Assembly: GCF_024679245.1 (NCBI RefSeq)
Contig: NC_090172.1
Span: forward strand, 3,779,446 to 3,843,445
DNA: 64,000 bases
Direction of reading: 5' to 3'
DNA from: Pseudorasbora parva
Taxonomy: Eukaryota; Chordata; Actinopteri; Cypriniformes; Gobionidae
Shown one piece after another: positions 13,007 through 23,516 of the stretch (position 1 is the stretch's first letter; each line of letters begins with the position of its first letter). Made by a program: the position numbers and the translations under genes. A model generated the notes under the pieces. It did not search any database, was not told where the DNA came from, and worked only from the letters and a program-made list of their open reading frames with translations.

Positions 13007-15868
13007 AGCAGCAATAATAATAATCAGCTGCAGCGATAACAGCAGCAATAATAACCAACAGTGGCAACAATAACAGCAGCAGCAGCAATCACCAACAGTA
13101 GCGACAATTGCAGCAGCAATAATAATCAGCAGCAGCAGCAACAATAACAGCAGCAGCAATTATAATCAGCAGCAGCAGCAATAACAGCAGCAGCAGTAGT
13201 ATTAATAATCATCAGCAGCAACAATAACAGCAGCAGCAATAATAATCATCAGCAGCAGCAATAACAGCAGTAGTAATAATAATCAGCAGCAATAGCAGCA
13301 GTAGTAATAATAATCAGCAGCAATAGCAGCAGTAGTAATAATCAGCGGCAGCAATAATAACAGCAGTAGCAGAAGCAGCAGCAGTAACAGTAACAGCAGC
13401 AGTAATAACAGCAGCAGCAATAACAGCAGCAGTAATAACAGCAGCAGCAATAACAGCAGCAGCACTAACAGCAGTAGTAATAACAGCAGCAACAATAACA
13501 GCAGCAGCAATAACAGCAGTAGTAATAACCGCAGCAACAATAACAGAAGCAGCAGCAGCAATAATAATAATCAGCAGCAGCTGCAATAACAGCAGCAGTA
13601 ATAACAGCAGCAACAATAACAGCAGCAGCAGCAGCAGCAATAACAGCAGCAGCAATAAAAGCAGCAGCAGCAGCAATAATAATAATCAGCAGCAGCCGCA
13701 ATAACAGCAGCAGCAATAACAGCAGCAGCAATAACAGCAACAGCAATAACAGCAGCAGTAATAAAAGTAGAAGCAGCAGCAGCAGCAGTAAAAACAGCAG
13801 CCGCAATAACAGCAGCAGCAATAACAGCAGCAGTAATAACAGCAGCAGCAATAACAGCAGCAGCAATAACAACAGCAGCAATAGCAGCAGCAATAACAGC
13901 AACAGCAATAACAGCAGCAGTAATAAAAGCAGAAGCAGCAGCAGCAGCAATAACAGCAGCAGTAAAAACAGCAGCAGCAATAACAGCAGCAGCAATAAAA
14001 GCAGCAGTAATAAAAGCAGAAGCAGCAGCAGCAGCCGCAATAACAGCAGCAGTAATAAAAGCAGGAGCAGCAGCAGCCGCAATAACAGCAGCAGTAATAA
14101 TAGCAGCAGCAATAATAATAATCAGCAGCAGCCGCAATAACAGCAGCAGTAATAACAGCAGCAACAATAACAGCAGCAGCAGCAACAGCAATAACAGCAG
14201 CAATAATAAAAGGAGAAGCAGCAGCAATAACAGCAGCAGTAAAAACAGCAGCAGCAATAACAGCAGCAGTAATAACAGCAGCAGCAATAACAGCAGCAGT
14301 AATAAAAGCAAAAGCAGCAGCAGCAATAACAGCAGCAGTAATAACAGCAGCAGCAATAATAATAATCAGCAGCAGCAACAATAATAATCAGCAGCAATAA
14401 TAATAATAATAGTCAGCAGTAGCAACAATAACAGCAGCAATAACAGCAGCAGCAACAATAACAGCAGCAGCAATAACAGCAGCAACAATAACAGCAGCAG
14501 CAATAACAGCAGCAGCAGCAATAACAGCAGCAGCAATAACAGCAGCAGTAATAACAGCAGCAGTAATAAAAGCAAAAGCAGCAGAAGCAATAACAGCAGC
14601 AGTAATAAAAGCAGAAGCAGCAGCAGCAATAACAGCAGCAGCAATAACAGCAGCAGTAATAAAAGCAGAAGCAGCAGAAGCAATAACAGCAGCAGTAATA
14701 AAAGCAGAAGCAGCAGCAGCAGCAATAACAGCAGCAGCAATAACAGCAGCAGTAATAACAGCAGCAGCAATAACAGCAGCAGTAATAACAGCAGCAGCAA
14801 TAACAGCAGCAGTAATAACAGCAGCAGCAATAACAGCAGCAGCAATAACAGCAGGAGTAAAAACAGCAGCAGCAATAACAGCAGCAGCAGTAATAAAAGC
14901 AGAAGCAGCAGCAGCCGCAATAACAGCAGCAGCAATAACAGCAGCAGTAATAACAGCAGCAGCAATAATAATAACAGCAGCAGCAGCAACAATAACAGCA
15001 GCAGCAATAACAGCAGCAGCAACAATAATAATAATCAGCAGCAATAATAATAATAATAGTCAGCAGCAGCAACAATAACAGCAACAGCAGCAATAATAAT
15101 AATAATAGTCAGCAGCAGCAACAATAACAGCAGCAGCAATAACAGCAGCAGCCACAATAACAGCAGCAGCAACAATAACAGCAGCAGCCACAATAACAGC
15201 AGCAGCCACAAAAACAGCAGCAGCAACAATAACAGCAGCAGCCACAATAACAGCAGCAGCAACAATAACAGCAGCAGCCACAATAACAGCAGCAGCAACA
15301 ATAACAGCAGCAGCCACAATAACAGCAGCAGCCACAATAACAGCAGCAGCAACAATAACAGCAGCAGCCACAATAACAGCAGCAGCCACAATAACAGCAG
15401 CAGCAACAATAACAGCAGCAGCAACAATAACAGCAGCAGCCACAATAACAGCAGCAGCAGCAATAATAATAATAATAGTCAGCAGCAGCAACAATAACAG
15501 CAGCAGCCACAATAACAGCAGCAGCAACAATTACAGCAGCAGCCACAATAACAGCAGCAGCAACAATAACAGCAGCAGCCACAATAACAGCAGCAGCAAC
15601 AATAACAGCAGCAGCCACAATAACAGCAGCAGCAACAATAACAGCAGCAGCAACAATAACAGCAGCAGCCACAAAAACAGCAGCAGCCACAATAACAGCA
15701 GCAGCCACAATAACAGCAGCAGCAACAATAACAGCAGCAGCCACAATAACAGCAGCAGCCACAAAAACAGCAGCAGCAACAATAACAGTAGCAGCAACAA
15801 TAAAAGCAGCAGCAGCAACAATAATAATAATAATAGTCAGCAGCAGCAACAATAACAGCAGCAGCACA
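13007..15868. repeat. 2.85 kb CAG/AAT-rich composite tandem array in an adamts7 intron
   Basis: The plus strand is an almost continuous run of CAG, CAA and AAT triplets. Three zones are visible. From 13007 to about 13330 it is irregular ('aataataatcagcagcagc'). From about 13330 to 15060 15-bp units of the form AACAGCAGCAGYAAT dominate. From about 15125 to 15820 units carry a 'CCACAAT' variant giving 18-bp periods. A punctuation block, AATAATAATAATAATAGTCAGCAG, recurs near 14396, 15042, 15094, 15462 and 15821. Minus-strand frames read as poly-Leu, VIAAA or YCCCC repeats and are not genes. Confidence 0.95.
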
Positions 15869-16421
15869 GCAGATCAATTCCCTCAAGACCAAAGATATCA
15901 ACATTGGCATACCCATTACCATTGCAAACACTCCGAGAGTGGTCGTGTCAGAAATGTGATTATGACATTCATAAAGAGTACAGAATGATCTGTGAAGAAA
16001 GGTTTTACTGAAATCTGTGCAGCCTTAGCACTTTAGCGGCACTAACAAAAAAAAGTGTATATTTTTTTATAAATATTAAATTAATTATTAAGGTATGAAC
16101 CAAACTCTAAATATAATTTGAGAAAGCAAGTCGATTTGGCAGTAACAAGTATTATTTTGGAACTACTATTGGACCTCTCTCTATACCATAGTACTACTCC
16201 ATCACATTATTTGAACTGAGGAAAACTTTAATCTTCACAATGTACATGCTTTACATGCTTTTACTCCTTACTTTCCTAAAGACGAGCTTCAGATTTTGTT
16301 TCATGGGATAAAACTGCACATAGACGAGTCTTTAATGTCTCAATTCCTATTTTGTTTTATTTTTAAATTGATGTGAGAGTTTTCTGACCTTGACAGCTCT
16401 TTCTGACTGTTTCTTCCTCAG
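15869..16421. other. Intron end before the mucin exon
   Basis: Ordinary AT-rich intron sequence leading into the acceptor 'ttcttcctcag'. No repeat or RNA is recognised. Confidence 0.5.
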
Positions 16422-18059
16422 TGCTCAGTGAGCTGTGCAGCTGGTTTCCGCATTCGTGACGTGACCTGCAGCTGGAATACTGGTGTAGACTGTGATCCGA
16501 AAGCCAAGCCTAATTCAACCATGCCATGCTATGCTAAGGAATGCCCCATAAACCCGGACACCTTTGGCAACGAATGGTCAGGAAGTGGAGCGTCCAGCAA
16601 AGAAGTTTTCAATGAGATAAAAGCTATACCTCATGGCAGTCCTACTATAAATCAGCCCAGGGGCAGTGTTGACCTCAATGACATTATAGAAGATGATTTC
16701 TCACATTACAGTCATGTTGAAAAGTCCTCTGGTAATTCCATTGTGAAAAACCTTCAAGTTGATGATTTTTACTATGACTATAATTTTATAAAATTCCACG
16801 AGGATCTGACGTATGACCTTGATAAAGATCTGTTTGATAACTCAGGAATTAAACATGGAAGCGTTTATAGGGCACGGACAGAAGTGCCCAAAACTACCTC
16901 ATCGCCATCCACCACTGCAAACCAATACAGTCCCACCACTATGCGCTCTGACAGCATTGCAAGCAAGGGTACAGAAAGTCAAAAGAAAGACGGACAGGAT
17001 GAAAATAATGATGAGCTATTTGCTGAGGACTATTTTCTACCTGTCATTACGACAACTGAATCATCCTCTGTAGTCACTAGGTTATTTGACAAATGGAAGG
17101 CATCAGACATTGATATTGGCTTAAGTCAGGACATCAGCATTACAAGAGAACCTCCACCCCCTGCAGATGTGTCCCCTCAGGACACACACACAATATTATA
17201 TGAAACTGTGCCAAACATCTTTTTAACTCCTGAAACACAGAATTCAAATAACCATGATGAATACAAAGACGATCAAAAAGATACCAGTATACCAGTAGCT
17301 GAAGGGGAGTTTGGTGAAGATGTTCCTGGGGGTGAAAGTGACTGGGAAAGCTTTCGACCACAACATGGCACTCAAAATTATGAACCTTCTTATGAGAACA
17401 GGCATGTTTATAATCCCACTACTCCATTACAATGGAGTACGGCCATGCCGACAGTCCCACTGAGTGCAACTTCTCACCCATTGGAGCTTCTAAGTAGTGC
17501 AACCAGCGAAGACTATGACATTTTTACTGAACCAACAATTAAAACGGAGGCCAGTGAACCATGGCCCGCTGTACGGGAGTTCACTACGACCTCAGATAGC
17601 CTTTCTCAAGAGTCTGTTCCTTCTCTGACTTCCTCTATCCCAGCCAAACATTACAGTAGCATGACCTCAGCAGCTGGAACAACAGCTCTACCTCCTACAG
17701 AAACGGAAAGTGACTCTGAGCCCCCACTCTTTACTCCAACTGAGATTCCGGACACTACAATTGCAGCAGAACCTCACAGTTGGTATTCAGAAACCACTGC
17801 AACAACTAAGACCAACGGGCCTAGAATAGAGCCTTGGGGAACTCCGATTCCCTCACCTCGCTGGACAGAGATCGATAACAATGAGATTATTATTTCCCGA
17901 ATGCTTAGACCTACTGGGCTGAACCCCACTCTCTCGACTCCTACTAGCATTGAGCATTCAGTGCATTCTTCTAGCCCTCGGATGCCCACTGGGCTGGTTG
18001 TGTCTTCCCTTTCCCCATCGGCCTCCCCTGCACACTGGAAAAAAGGCAACTGGAGTGCT
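16422..18059 (+). CDS. adamts7: adamts7 mucin-like exon between TSR groups
   Basis: A 1638-bp exon (546 codons, phase 0 at both ends) between 'ttcctcag' and 'gtgagt'. The first 43 residues finish a TSR (CSVSCAAGFRIRDVTCSW to CYAKECPI). Next comes a long Ser/Thr/Pro-rich, acidic, Cys-free region: the mucin/proteoglycan domain that sets ADAMTS7 and ADAMTS12 apart within the family. The last residues (HWKKGNWSA) open the next TSR. Near residue 47 is WSGSGASSKEVFNE, where the SGSG motif is a plausible glycosaminoglycan attachment site; mammalian ADAMTS7 carries chondroitin sulfate. The block VDDFYYDYNFIKFHEDL stands out as conserved with mammals by recollection. This block favours adamts7, as do the downstream TSRs. 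Confidence 0.95.
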
Positions 18060-18647
18060 GTGAGTAGTTAATTATGCATTCCTCACATTCTCTAGATATG
18101 AAACCATAATGGGCTGAGAAACCGCAGAAGCCCGCCATGATAAAAGTCATTAAAATACGCTGACACCACAGCTTTAGATCTCAACACAAACATAACTTTG
18201 ACTTCCAGGTCATTAGTGCCCCTATTATGCTATTTTAAAGGCTCCTAATTTTGTTTTGGAGGTTTATATGCTTCAACGGTCAAAATAAACTTTAATTTTC
18301 TCTTAATATACTTTGCATGTCACCACATTTTATTTAATGATTCTCAAATGACTCGATAGATGAATCAGTCTCTCTTAATCCCTCCTTTCTGCGAGTTACT
18401 CTGCTCTTATTGGCCAAATGGCCCAGTCTTTTGTGATTGGTCTACCACACAACACATTTCGGAAGCTGAACGCCCATTACCATAATTTAACTTCAGTTCC
18501 AGAGGCTTCCTAAAGCTCAGTGATTGTACACACTGTAAAGACCGTAGCGATGGCGCCAATTTTACCATATCAATCTGAAGATGAATCATTGAAGAACTAG
18601 TTATTCAACCCGAGCCTTCATCATTCCATTACATTCACAGACAGCTA
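18060..18647. other. Intron stretch with an old transposon fragment
   Basis: From about 18212 ('agtgcccctattatgctatt') to about 18600 the sequence resembles the left end of a dispersed cyprinid DNA element. No coding potential is seen. Confidence 0.4.
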
Positions 18648-18789
18648 CAGCGGTGGCCAAAATTATTAGAACACCTGACAGATCTGAAAATATTGACCTT
18701 TTTTGCCTCCAAAACATTAATTAATTTCATAATGTTCATGAAACATGCAGATGGTTGCTCTGACCATCAAATATCATAAGTTAGTCATA

Positions 18790-19886
18790 GGGCCCTATCT
18801 TGCACCCAGCGCAATTGACTTTGTACACCGACGCATGTGTCATTCCTATTTTGCACCGGTGCAAAGCGCGATTTTCCCTCCACTGAAGCACGTCGCTAAA
18901 CTAGTGAATGAACTTGCGCTCCCTGGGCGGTTCAGCGCAAAAAAAGGAGGCGTGTTCCGGCACAAACATACACTTTGCTCATGTAATCTACACAGATGCA
19001 ACAGTTATTTTTGCAAATCATAAATTGTTACACTAAAAACATATTAACACGTGGTGTGCCACGAAGATGTGAAAAAATAGGCATAAATCTAGCTTATAAA
19101 TTATTCAGGCTTATTGTAGTAATTAAGGATCAGGCCTGTTTGCCCAATAGTGGCAAGACATATATGTATATAAGGACATCTGACAAATTGGTTTGTCCGT
19201 CAAGAACCAGGAAAAAAAATCGACTGAAAAACTAAAAAACTGTTTTACAGACGCCTGTTTAACCGACGCTATTTTGGGTGGGTTTCTCCAATCCCCATAG
19301 GCTACAACACAACTTCTCTGTCTTTCACTCCCTTACGAAAGGAAAATATATTTACCAATATATTAGTTGAAATATATTTTAATATATTGTAAATATATGG
19401 AATAATATATTAATGGTATTATAAAATATATTATATATTCATGTAATATATTGCAAAATATACTAATGATTGCCGCTTTCAATATATTGAAAGATATAAA
19501 TATTAATTCCCATATATGTGAATATATTGCCTAATGTATTGCATGAAATTTTCCAATTTACTGCAATATATTTTTGTTTCGTAAGGGCTGCTCTTTCAAG
19601 AACGTGCACCTGGTAAATACGCCATAATAATAGCGACCCATAATGGAGCTTGCGCAGCTGCTTTTAAAGGGAATGTTGGATGCCGCTCTGATTGGTTTAT
19701 TCACGTTACGCCCAAACCACACCTATGAATAATGAAGCTACTTCAGACCAACCCATTTTAGATTTGCGCCAGGCGCAAGAGCCATTTATCCCGCCGGGAA
19801 AATAGCAACAGCGCCGAGACCCGCCCACAAAGTTACTTGCGCTTCGCGCTTTGACACTTGCGTTTCAGATCGTTAAAATAGGGCCC
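18790..19886. mobile_element. GGGCCCTAT-ended DNA element with ATA duplication
   Basis: The ends are exact inverted repeats (gggccctat and atagggccc) and both flanks carry 'ata', which suggests a 3-bp target duplication as made by PIF/Harbinger transposases. The outer arms contain GC-rich mirrored text such as 'gcgcaattgac' and 'cgcttcgcgctttgacactt'. It has no transposase. The superfamily is inferred from the duplication length only. Confidence 0.65.
19331..19586. mobile_element. AT-rich palindromic element with CCTTACGAAA ends
   Basis: Perfect 10-bp ends (ccttacgaaa and tttcgtaagg) enclose about 235 bp made almost entirely of variants of 'aatatattg'. It lies inside the GGGCCC element, making the third nesting level. 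Confidence 0.7.
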
Positions 19887-20250
19887 ATACAGTTTTTATC
19901 CACTTTAATAACTTTCATAACACTAACTTTAATATTTGGTATGTCCACCTTTTGCAGCAATTACAGTAGCACATCTCTCTGGCATAGTATCAATATATTT
20001 CCTCTGAGAACTTCAACCCTAATGTTATCCCATGCCTTATGCAACTATAGCCAAAGGCTTTCCTTTGAATGTGCAATAGGTCAGTTTATTTTCCAAATCT
20101 CCCCAAATGTGGTTGATAGGGTTGAGGTGCGGAGGGGGCATGTCCAGTCCTTCCTTCGCAGGTACTGTAGTTCCGGCAATAGTTAAAAGAATGTTTCGGG
20201 TCATTGTCCTCTTGGAAAATGAATCCAGGTCCAATAAGACTTAAATGATT

Positions 20251-20871
20251 CAAGTTATTTTAGCACCATAAAATGGATATAAAGGATCACTTGACACAAC
20301 TATCCATCCTTAAATCAGACAGTAGGCATGCTTCCATCCGCTCAGTTGGGTAGAATCATTTTTATTCAATAAGAAGACGTGCTTACACTGTGGTGTAAAC
20401 ACGATTCTTTGATGCACATTAAAGTTGGGATGATGGGACGGCATAACTGGACTAGTCAGCTGACCGATCTCGTTGCACAGCGACGATCTGAAATGCCTGA
20501 GCCAAAGTCTGTCATCAAAGTGGTTGGGTATTATTACCGCCCAGAACTGTCTCAAACAGCTGCGTTCCCAAACAACAGGCATCCGCCTCTGAGAGCAAGA
20601 TAACATGACTGCGTTTATTGCATTTCGTCTGCGTGCTCTGAGGTCATTTATTATATATGAATAACACCCACAGTGGCTTCTCCTAATGCTGCAACTTCCA
20701 TTTTTCTCAGTGATAATTGGTACCAGTTTATCAGGAGGTTAGGATTTTGTTTACTTCGACTCACTGGATGGAAACTGCTTTATTTGCAAATGTGTTATGT
20801 GATATTACAATTCTGCGCATAGGTTAAATTAATTTGGATGGAAACATATAGCTAGTGTATGAGTGTACAGT
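20251..20871. other. Intron stretch, possible old transposon
   Basis: No exon is seen. Positions 20330-20850 have the look of a dispersed element ('ttggatggaaacata' near the end, 'catccgctcagttggg' near the start), but I cannot define its ends. Confidence 0.35.
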
Positions 20872-21179
20872 TTGTGAACCGTTTGCTGAATCTGTGAAAA
20901 TGTGAATCATTTTAACAAAATAAGAGGGATCATACAAAATGCATGTAATGTTTTATTTAGTACTATCCTGGATAAGATATTTTACATTAAAGATGTTTAC
21001 ATATAGTCCAAAAGACAAAAAAATTGCTGGATTTAAAATTCAGCTATTTTTCTGTTGTCTTCCATGTAACATATCTTATTCAGAACAGTGCTAAATAAAA
21101 AATAACATGCATTTTGTATAACCCCTCTTATTTTGTTAAAATTATTCAAATTTTCACAGATTCAGCAACAGGTTCACAA
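20872..21179. mobile_element. Palindromic miniature element (TTGTGAACC ends)
   Basis: The left arm 'ttgctgaatctgtgaaaatg' is mirrored by 'attttcacagattcagcaac', and 'aacaaaataagagggat' by 'cccctcttattttgtt'. The two arms of about 140 bp nearly fill the element. Confidence 0.75.
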
Positions 21180-21270
21180 CATTTTAAGCACATCTGTATG
21201 TGTACACCAGGTTTCATAATATAGTTATAAGAATGCTGTTGAAGCCCAAAATCTCAAAAAATGTGATTAG

Positions 21271-22080
21271 TTAAAGGGATAGTTCACCCAAAAATGAGAA
21301 TGTGATGTTTATCTGCTGACCCCCAGTGCATCCAACATGTAGGTGTGTTTGTTTCTTCAGTAGAACACAAATGAAGATTTTTAACTCAACCGTTGCAGTC
21401 TGCCAGTCATAAAGCATGTGAATGGGTAACAACTCTATGAGAGTAAAAAAAAACATGCTTACAACATGCACAAAAACCCTGCTGCTCCTGACGACACATT
21501 GATGTCTTAAGACACGAACTGATCGGTGACTGAGAAACACAACAGTATTTATGTTATTCTTTTGCTTCATATCCAGACGAATCTCATCTAGTGTTCCCAT
21601 CTGTCATTACATCCGCCTAGAATGGTCAAACTGGCGCGATATATTATGTAGATGCCTCATTCGGCCGATGTAGCACTATTGAGGCATATATATATATATA
21701 TGATCATGCCAGTTTGACCTTACCAGACGGAAGTAATGACAGATGGGAACATTAGATGAGATTCGTCTGTATATGAAGCAAAAGAATAACATAAATACTG
21801 TTGTGTTTCTCACAGACACCAATCAGTTCGTGTCTTAAGACACCAATGTGTCGTCACGAGCAGCAGGGTTTTTGTGCAGGTTGTCTAAGCTTGTTTTTTG
21901 TTTTTTTCTCTCATAGAGTTGTTACCCATTCACATGCATTATGACTGGCAGACTGCAACGGTTGAGTTAAAAATCTTCATTTGTGTTCTCCTGAAGAAAC
22001 AAACACACCTACATCTTGGATGCACTGGGGGTCAGCAGATAAACATCACATTCTCATTTTTGGGTGAACTATCCCTTTAA
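21271..22080. mobile_element. 810-bp hairpin TTAA element
   Basis: It runs from TTAAAGGGATAGTTCACC to GGTGAACTATCCCTTTAA. The two arms of about 390 bp are near-complete inverted copies with an AT core near 21675-21705. The ends are those of an abundant cyprinid non-autonomous family. No protein is encoded. Confidence 0.92.
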
Positions 22081-22193
22081 TGTAAATGTGTATCCAGGAA
22101 CGGGTCCTACTTGGATGAATTACATTAAGCAGGGTTACACACCTGTTTCAGTGTGAACCGATACGTAATACTACAAATGATTTCATATGGTAG

Positions 22194-22346
22194 TGCTCCA
22201 CGAGTTGTGGGCTTGGTGCCATCTGGAGGTCCGTGTCCTGCAGCACTGATGAGGAATCCGACTGTGATTTAGCTACTAGGCCAGTGCCAGCGCGCCGCTG
22301 CTACCTTCGACCCTGCTCCGCATGGAAAATTGGAGAGTGGAGTAAA
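22194..22346 (+). CDS. adamts7: adamts7 exon, first post-mucin TSR
   Basis: A 153-bp exon (51 codons, phase 0 on both sides) between 'catatggtag' and 'gtaaga'. It encodes [16 protein letters not shown], a short acidic stretch, then [13 protein letters not shown] and the opening of the next TSR (KIGEWSK). The layout copies the human exon (CSTTCGLGAVWRPVRC by recollection). The acceptor lacks a long pyrimidine tract: the bases before it are 'atttcatatggtag', a weak site. Confidence 0.92.
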
Positions 22347-22437
22347 GTAAGATGCATGCTCCCAAACATCATAAAATCAGAGAATTTTCAATGAATAATG
22401 AAACAGTGGATGCTACTCCTGATCTCTATTTTGGCAG

Positions 22438-22611
22438 TGCTCGAAAAACTGTGGCGTAGGAGTGAAGGTCCGAGAGATTCAGTGTCACGACACAAGAGAT
22501 CAAAGGTTGCTACGGCCGTTTCATTGTCAGGCCAGCTCTCCCAGACCTCCTGTCCGAATTCCCTGCAACATCCACAGCTGTTTAGATTGGTACACCTCCT
22601 CTTGGGGGCAG
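22438..22611 (+). CDS. adamts7: adamts7 exon, second post-mucin TSR
   Basis: A 174-bp exon (58 codons, phase 0) after a 91-bp intron, between 'tattttggcag' and 'gtaaag'. It encodes CSKNCGVGVKVREIQC, then DTRDQRLLRPFHCQ and IPCNIHSCLDW, with the opening of the next TSR (YTSSWGQ). TSRs in this block of ADAMTS7 are thought to contact COMP and the matrix. Confidence 0.93.
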
Positions 22612-22672
22612 GTAAAGAGGTTTTGTGCTCTGTAGTTGGCCTTTGAGATTCTTGTTTCTTGATCTTCACTCT

Positions 22673-23067
22673 ACACTGCAAAATGCATTTCCTACTTAGT
22701 ATTTTTGTCTGTTTCTAGTCTAAATATCAAAGAATTCTTACATTAAGAACATTTACTAGACAAGTAAAAATTATTGTCTTGTTTTAGGAAAGAATAATTC
22801 AAAATTAAGAGAGTTTTTGCTTAAAATAAGCTAAATAATCTGCCAATGGGGTAAGTAAAATGATGTTGTTTTAAGATTATTTTGCTTACACCATTGGCAG
22901 ATTATTTAGCTTATTTTAAGCAAAAACTCTCTTAATTTTGAGCTATTCTTTCCTAAAACAAGACAATAATTTTTGTCTAGTAAATACTTCTTGTTTTAAG
23001 AATTTTTAGAGGTTTGGACTAGAAACAGGACAAAAATACTAAGTAAGAAAAGCATGTTTTGCAGTGT
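22673..23067. mobile_element. Palindromic miniature element filling an adamts7 intron
   Basis: The ends are 'acactgcaaaa' and 'ttttgcagtgt'. The arms are inverted copies ('gcagattatttagcttattt' on one side, 'aataagctaaataatctgcc' on the other). A second family member lies at 30134-30487. CACTG ends suggest a hAT relative. It takes up most of a 483-bp intron and stops 27 bp before the next exon. Confidence 0.9.
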
Positions 23068-23094
23068 CTGATTTTAACACGTCTTTGCCCACAG

Positions 23095-23241
23095 TGTTCA
23101 GAGATGTGTGGAGGTGGGGAGCAACAGAGGCTGGTCACTTGCCCTGAAACTGGGAAATGTGATGACGACGGGCAGCCCAAATACATCCAGGCTTGCAATG
23201 TCCATCCATGCAACCAATGGATTACTGGATCCTGGGGTCGG
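23095..23241 (+). CDS. adamts7: adamts7 exon, third post-mucin TSR
   Basis: A 147-bp exon (49 codons, phase 0) between 'gcccacag' and 'gtgggt'. It encodes CSEMCGGGEQQRLVTCPETG, then KYIQACNVHPCNQW and the start of the last TSR (ITGSWGR). The CGGGEQQRLVTCPE core is the strongest single match to ADAMTS7 that I recall. The six-Cys TSR pattern is complete when joined to the previous exon. Confidence 0.95.
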
Positions 23242-23424
23242 GTGGGTATCATAAAGCTCTTGAGAAAGCATTAGTTTTGAAGTTTGACAGTGTGTCTCTG
23301 CACTCAACATGACATCATGACTTTGCGTAAACATACATGCCATTTTCTAAAGCCAAGTGGCGTGTTATCTGTACGCATTTTGAGCTATTCGCGTGTATGT
23401 CTACGCCGAAACGAACCATTATGT

Positions 23425-23516
<92 letters not shown>

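Larger units (their letters stand above)
18648..20250 (-). mobile_element. Tc1-like element remnant hosting two nested insertions
   Basis: It starts after TA with 'cagcggtggccaaaattatt', a Tc1-type end. It continues to about 18789, is interrupted by another element, and resumes at 19887 with transposase-derived sequence on the minus strand up to about 20250. Fragments of the DDE region are readable there (HLNPINHIWGDLENKL at about 20140-20080). The far end and much of the transposase are missing. The element is dead. Confidence 0.7.

Noticed and set aside
12682..13017. 111-codon plus-strand frame just before the CAG array
   Set aside because: No recognised motif; it lies inside an intron with matching splice phases on both sides.
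13283..15867. Long minus-strand open frames of poly-Leu, VIAAA or YCCCC type
   Set aside because: They follow directly from the CAG/AAT triplet array, overlap in all frames, and have no splice or start context. They are not genes.
17140..18049. Minus-strand frames of 73 and 91 codons inside the mucin exon
   Set aside because: They are shadows of the adamts7 exon, which has clear TSR ends, splice sites and phase.
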